Position numbers and translations under genes: made by a program
The notes under the pieces: generated by a model
Told to the model about the DNA's origin: nothing
What the model saw: the letters and a program-made list of their open reading frames with translations, nothing else
The model's database searches: none
Shown here: piece by piece, positions 6,424 through 8,803 of the stretch
Layout of the letters: each line of letters opens with the position of its first letter
Numbering within the stretch: the stretch's first letter is position 1
Assembly (NCBI GenBank): GCA_947074125.1
Contig: CAMTOM010000044.1
Coordinates: 1 to 8,803 of the forward strand
Reading direction: 5' to 3'
DNA length: 8,803 nucleotides
DNA from: an uncultured Desulfovibrionaceae bacterium
GTDB taxonomy: Bacteria > Desulfobacterota > Desulfovibrionia > Desulfovibrionales > Desulfovibrionaceae

Positions 6424-8505
6424 GTGTCCCGCAACGACGTACCCGTAGCCAAACAACGCAATATCGGCATCATGGCGCATATTGACGCTGGCAAAACGAC
6501 AACAACTGAACGAATTCTTTATTATACTGGTGTTTCCCATAAAATCGGTGAAACTCATGATGGCGCTGCTACCATGGACTTCATGGAACAGGAACAGGAG
6601 CGTGGCATTACCATTACATCTGCCGCAACAACCTGTTTTTGGGATGACAACCGTATCAACATCATTGATACGCCAGGCCACGTGGATTTCACCATTGAGG
6701 TGGAGCGCTCCTTGCGTGTTCTTGATGGCGCTGTGTGTGTCTTTGATGCTGTAGCTGGTGTGGAGCCTCAGTCTGAAACCGTATGGCGTCAGGCAGATCG
6801 CTACAATGTTCCCCGTATCTGTTTTGTGAACAAGATGGACAGAATCGGCGCGAACTTCTTCCGCTGTGTGGACATGATCCACGACCGTTTGGGAGCAAAG
6901 CCTGTTCCCTTGCAGTTGCCTATCGGGCAGGAAGACAAATTTGAAGGTGTTGTTGACCTCGTTCTCGGAAAGGCGATTTATTTTGATAAATCCACCAAGG
7001 GCGCAGAATTTGACGTCAGGGATGTGCCCGCCGACATGAAGGACGTTTTTGATGAAAAGCGTCATTTGCTTATGGAATCCGTTGCTGAGGAAGACGAGGC
7101 TCTTCTGGAAAAATATCTGGGTGGCGAAGCGCTGACAGAAGAAGAAATCCATTCTTGCATCCGCAAGGCAACCATTGCCCGCAATATCGTACCTGTACTG
7201 TGCGGCTCTGCATTCCGTAACATGGGCGTACAGCCTTTGCTGGATGCTGTGGTAGCCTATCTGCCTTCTCCTGATGACATCCCAGCCATGACAGGTCATA
7301 TTCCTGGCAAGGAAGATCAGACCATTGCCTGCCCCTGCCGCGATCAGGAACCTCTGGCTGGTTTGGTATTCAAGCTCTTCTCTGACCCCTTTATCGGTCA
7401 TCTTTCCTTTTTCCGTCTGTACTCCGGTTATGTTGAATCCGGTATGACGGTCTATAATGCCAACACTGGCAAAAAAGAACGTATCGGCCGTATTTTGAAA
7501 ATGCACGCCAACAAGCGTGAAGAAATCAAATGGGCTGGTGCTGGTGATATTGTGGCTCTTGTTGGTCTGAAGATGGCCAGCACAGGTGATACCATCTGTG
7601 ATGAAAAGCGCCCTGTGATTCTCGAATCATTGAATATTCCTGAGCCTGTTATCGAAGTTGCCATTGAACCAAAAAGTAAGGCCGACCGTGATGCGCTTTC
7701 TGCTGCGCTGAACAAGCTTGCCAAGGAAGACCCTTCATTCCGCGTAAAAGGCGATGAAGAAACCAATCAGACTCTGATTGCCGGTATGGGTGAGCTTCAT
7801 CTGGAAATTATTGTTGACCGCCTCACCCGCGAGTTCAATGTGAACGCCAATGTGGGCAAGCCACAGGTTGCCTATCGCGAAACAATCAGCAAGTCTGGCA
7901 AGTCTGATATGAAACATGCCAAACAGTCTGGTGGTCGCGGTCAGTACGGTCACTGCGTGATTGAAATTGAACCCAATGCCGGTAATGGCTATGAATTTGT
8001 CAACTCCATCACTGGTGGCGTGATTCCCAAGGAATACATTCCTGCCATTGACAAGGGGATTCAGGACGCCCTCAAGTCTGGTGTTCTTGCTGGCTTCCCC
8101 GTGGTGGATGTCAAAGTCAATCTTGTCTTCGGTTCTTACCATGAAGTTGACTCTTCCGAGCAGGCCTTCTATGTAGCAGGTTCCATGGCTATTAAAGACG
8201 CCATGAACAAATCTACTCCCACATTGCTGGAACCTATCATGGATGTGGAAGTGGTAACGCCCGAAGAATACCTTGGCGATGTGATGGGTGACCTGAACGG
8301 TCGTCGTGGTCGCGTGCAGAGCATGGAAGCCCGTGCTGGCGGTGCGCAGAGCGTACGCGCTCAGGTGCCTCTTGCCTCCATGTTTGGTTATGCTACTGAC
8401 TTGCGTTCGCGTACTCAGGGTCGTGCTACATTTACCATGCAGTTCGATCACTATGAGCGCGTGCCTCAGGCCATCGCAGACGAAATTCAAAAATCAAGAA
8501 GCTAG
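6424..8505 (+). CDS. fusA: Translation elongation factor G
   Basis: GTPase that drives ribosomal translocation and, with RRF, recycling. The product has 693 residues from the GTG start, a normal EF-G length. GTPase motifs are intact: AHIDAGKT (18-25), RGITITSAATT with the switch I Thr (60-70), DTPGH (82-86), NKMD (136-139) and the GSAF segment. Domains II-V follow, with SGGRGQYGH (about residue 503) and GSYHEVDSSE in domain IV and the C-terminal GDVMGDLNGRRGRV and FGYATDLRSRTQGR of domain V. It reads as a canonical elongation EF-G rather than a tetracycline-resistance or EF-G2 paralogue. Third gene of the str operon, preceded by a strong hairpin. No tuf gene follows; terminator-like hairpins do, so the operon appears to end here. 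Confidence 0.97.
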   Translation: MSRNDVPVAKQRNIGIMAHIDAGKTTTTERILYYTGVSHKIGETHDGAATMDFMEQEQERGITITSAATTCFWDDNRINIIDTPGHVDFTIEVERSLRVLDGAVCVFDAVAGVEPQSETVWRQADRYNVPRICFVNKMDRIGANFFRCVDMIHDRLGAKPVPLQLPIGQEDKFEGVVDLVLGKAIYFDKSTKGAEFDVRDVPADMKDVFDEKRHLLMESVAEEDEALLEKYLGGEALTEEEIHSCIRKATIARNIVPVLCGSAFRNMGVQPLLDAVVAYLPSPDDIPAMTGHIPGKEDQTIACPCRDQEPLAGLVFKLFSDPFIGHLSFFRLYSGYVESGMTVYNANTGKKERIGRILKMHANKREEIKWAGAGDIVALVGLKMASTGDTICDEKRPVILESLNIPEPVIEVAIEPKSKADRDALSAALNKLAKEDPSFRVKGDEETNQTLIAGMGELHLEIIVDRLTREFNVNANVGKPQVAYRETISKSGKSDMKHAKQSGGRGQYGHCVIEIEPNAGNGYEFVNSITGGVIPKEYIPAIDKGIQDALKSGVLAGFPVVDVKVNLVFGSYHEVDSSEQAFYVAGSMAIKDAMNKSTPTLLEPIMDVEVVTPEEYLGDVMGDLNGRRGRVQSMEARAGGAQSVRAQVPLASMFGYATDLRSRTQGRATFTMQFDHYERVPQAIADEIQKSRS

Positions 8506-8513
8506 GGTAAGAG

Positions 8514-8541
8514 CCAGAGGGCTTTGGCTTCTCTGGTTTTT
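8514..8541 (+). terminator. First terminator-like hairpin after fusA
   Basis: CCAGAG (8514-8519) pairs with CTCTGG (8531-8536), with possible extra G-U pairs inside, followed directly by TTTTT (8537-8541). It starts nine bases after the fusA stop. The stem is short and the loop is 11 bases, so alone it may be leaky. Confidence 0.5.
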
Positions 8542-8553
8542 GCCATGGCAAGG

Positions 8554-8576
8554 GCGGGCGTCCGCATTCTGCCCGC
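8554..8576 (+). repeat. Short GC-rich inverted repeat between the two terminators
   Basis: GCGGGC (8554-8559) and GCCCGC (8571-8576) can pair around an 11-base loop. No T-run follows. It may be structural padding between the two terminator hairpins or chance. Confidence 0.4.
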
Positions 8577-8581
8577 AGGAG

Positions 8582-8608
8582 GCCGGCACGTGAGTGCCGG
8601 TCTTTTTC
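8582..8608 (+). terminator. Second, stronger rho-independent terminator after fusA
   Basis: CCGGCAC (8583-8589) and GTGCCGG (8594-8600) form a 7-bp stem with the tetraloop GTGA, extendable by a G-U pair, followed by TCTTTTTCTT. This is a classical intrinsic terminator and marks the probable end of the str operon. Confidence 0.8.
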
Positions 8609-8671
8609 TTGAAAGGGAATGCTTTTTCCCCCGAAAGCAATCTTTTTACTTGTATAGACAAGGTATATGCC

Positions 8672-8794
8672 ATGAAAGATTTACCCAGATGCTTTAGTGT
8701 GGGAACAGCTGCGCCAGGTTTTAGCAAACCCGGACTCGATGATCGGGGATTGCTGGTTTCTGACCGTCGTGCGGTGACTGCGCGCGTTGTGTAG
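8672..8794 (+). CDS. Short ORF, 40 codons, faint peroxiredoxin-like N-terminus; possibly a gene remnant
   Basis: An ATG at 8672, with a weak AAGG nine bases upstream, opens a 40-codon frame ending in TAG at 8792-8794. Residues 10-31 read VGTAAPGFSKPGLDDRGLLVSD, resembling the opening of AhpC/TSA and thiol-peroxidase domains (VG..APdF...DLd...vsLSD). No catalytic Cys in its usual context is reached before the stop. In the +2 frame the last bases before the window edge read RCVVPS, reminiscent of the thiol-peroxidase segment SVVPSLDT, so a frameshifted remnant is conceivable. The frame uses TTA and AGA codons, which seem uncommon in the neighbouring genes. It could equally be a non-coding leader of the next operon. 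Low confidence. Confidence 0.25.
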   Translation: MKDLPRCFSVGTAAPGFSKPGLDDRGLLVSDRRAVTARVV

Positions 8795-8803
8795 TCCCAT
8801 CTT

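Noticed and set aside
6411..6485. 24-codon out-of-frame ORF (ATG 6411) overlapping the fusA start, considered as a leader peptide
   Set aside because: It has no ribosome binding site of its own; the ATG overlaps the fusA site by chance.
6148..7506. A 452-codon open frame on the minus strand opposite rpsG and fusA
   Set aside because: It lies fully antisense to EF-G and the S7 end, has no recognisable domain, and arises from the codon bias of the highly expressed sense genes.
7735..8490. A 251-codon minus-strand frame opposite the fusA 3' half
   Set aside because: Antisense shadow of a conserved gene with His- and Thr-rich, domain-less translation and no ribosome binding site evidence.
1..8803. 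Search for CRISPR arrays, insertion sequences, tRNAs, phage genes or defence modules
   Set aside because: No spaced direct repeats, transposase or integrase motifs, cloverleaf sequences or defence domains were seen; all long conserved frames are housekeeping or glycosyltransferase genes.

Overview
The window looks like ordinary chromosome from a free-living bacterium. The Fba and GAPDH sequences, the fba-gap pairing and a str operon without tuf after fusA suggest the Desulfovibrio group (Desulfovibrionales). This is an inference from remembered family resemblance, with moderate confidence. Base composition is near balanced by eye, and I see no composition break, insertion sequence, integrase, CRISPR array, tRNA or rRNA.

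Layout. (1) Positions 1-1528, plus strand: the 3' part of an asparagine synthetase (asnB-like) whose start lies before the window. (2) 1591-1624: a perfect 15-bp hairpin that probably serves as a shared terminator for asnB and the convergent gap gene. (3) 1643-3585, minus strand: a two-gene operon, fba then gap (fructose-bisphosphate aldolase and glyceraldehyde-3-phosphate dehydrogenase), with a promoter candidate near 3659-3688. These are adjacent steps of lower glycolysis/gluconeogenesis. (4) 3825-5120, minus strand: a single GT4-type glycosyltransferase gene with its own terminator at 3760-3785. (5) 5263-8505, plus strand: the str operon rpsL-rpsG-fusA (S12, S7, EF-G), with a good promoter, strong ribosome binding sites and conspicuous RNA hairpins in both intergenic gaps. 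(6) 8506-8803: two terminator-like hairpins, other small hairpins, and a 40-codon ORF that vaguely resembles a peroxiredoxin N-terminus.

Three start sites are placed downstream of the longest possible ORF because the ribosome binding sites demand it: the glycosyltransferase (5120, not 5225), rpsL (5380, not 5224) and fusA (GTG at 6424, not TTG at 6418).

I found no convincing undescribed multi-gene system. The most useful leads are the GAPDH cofactor-site residues, which look suited to NADP(H); the mutually exclusive hairpins between rpsL and rpsG, a candidate S7 autoregulatory site; the 11-bp hairpin before fusA; and the short redoxin-like ORF after fusA.
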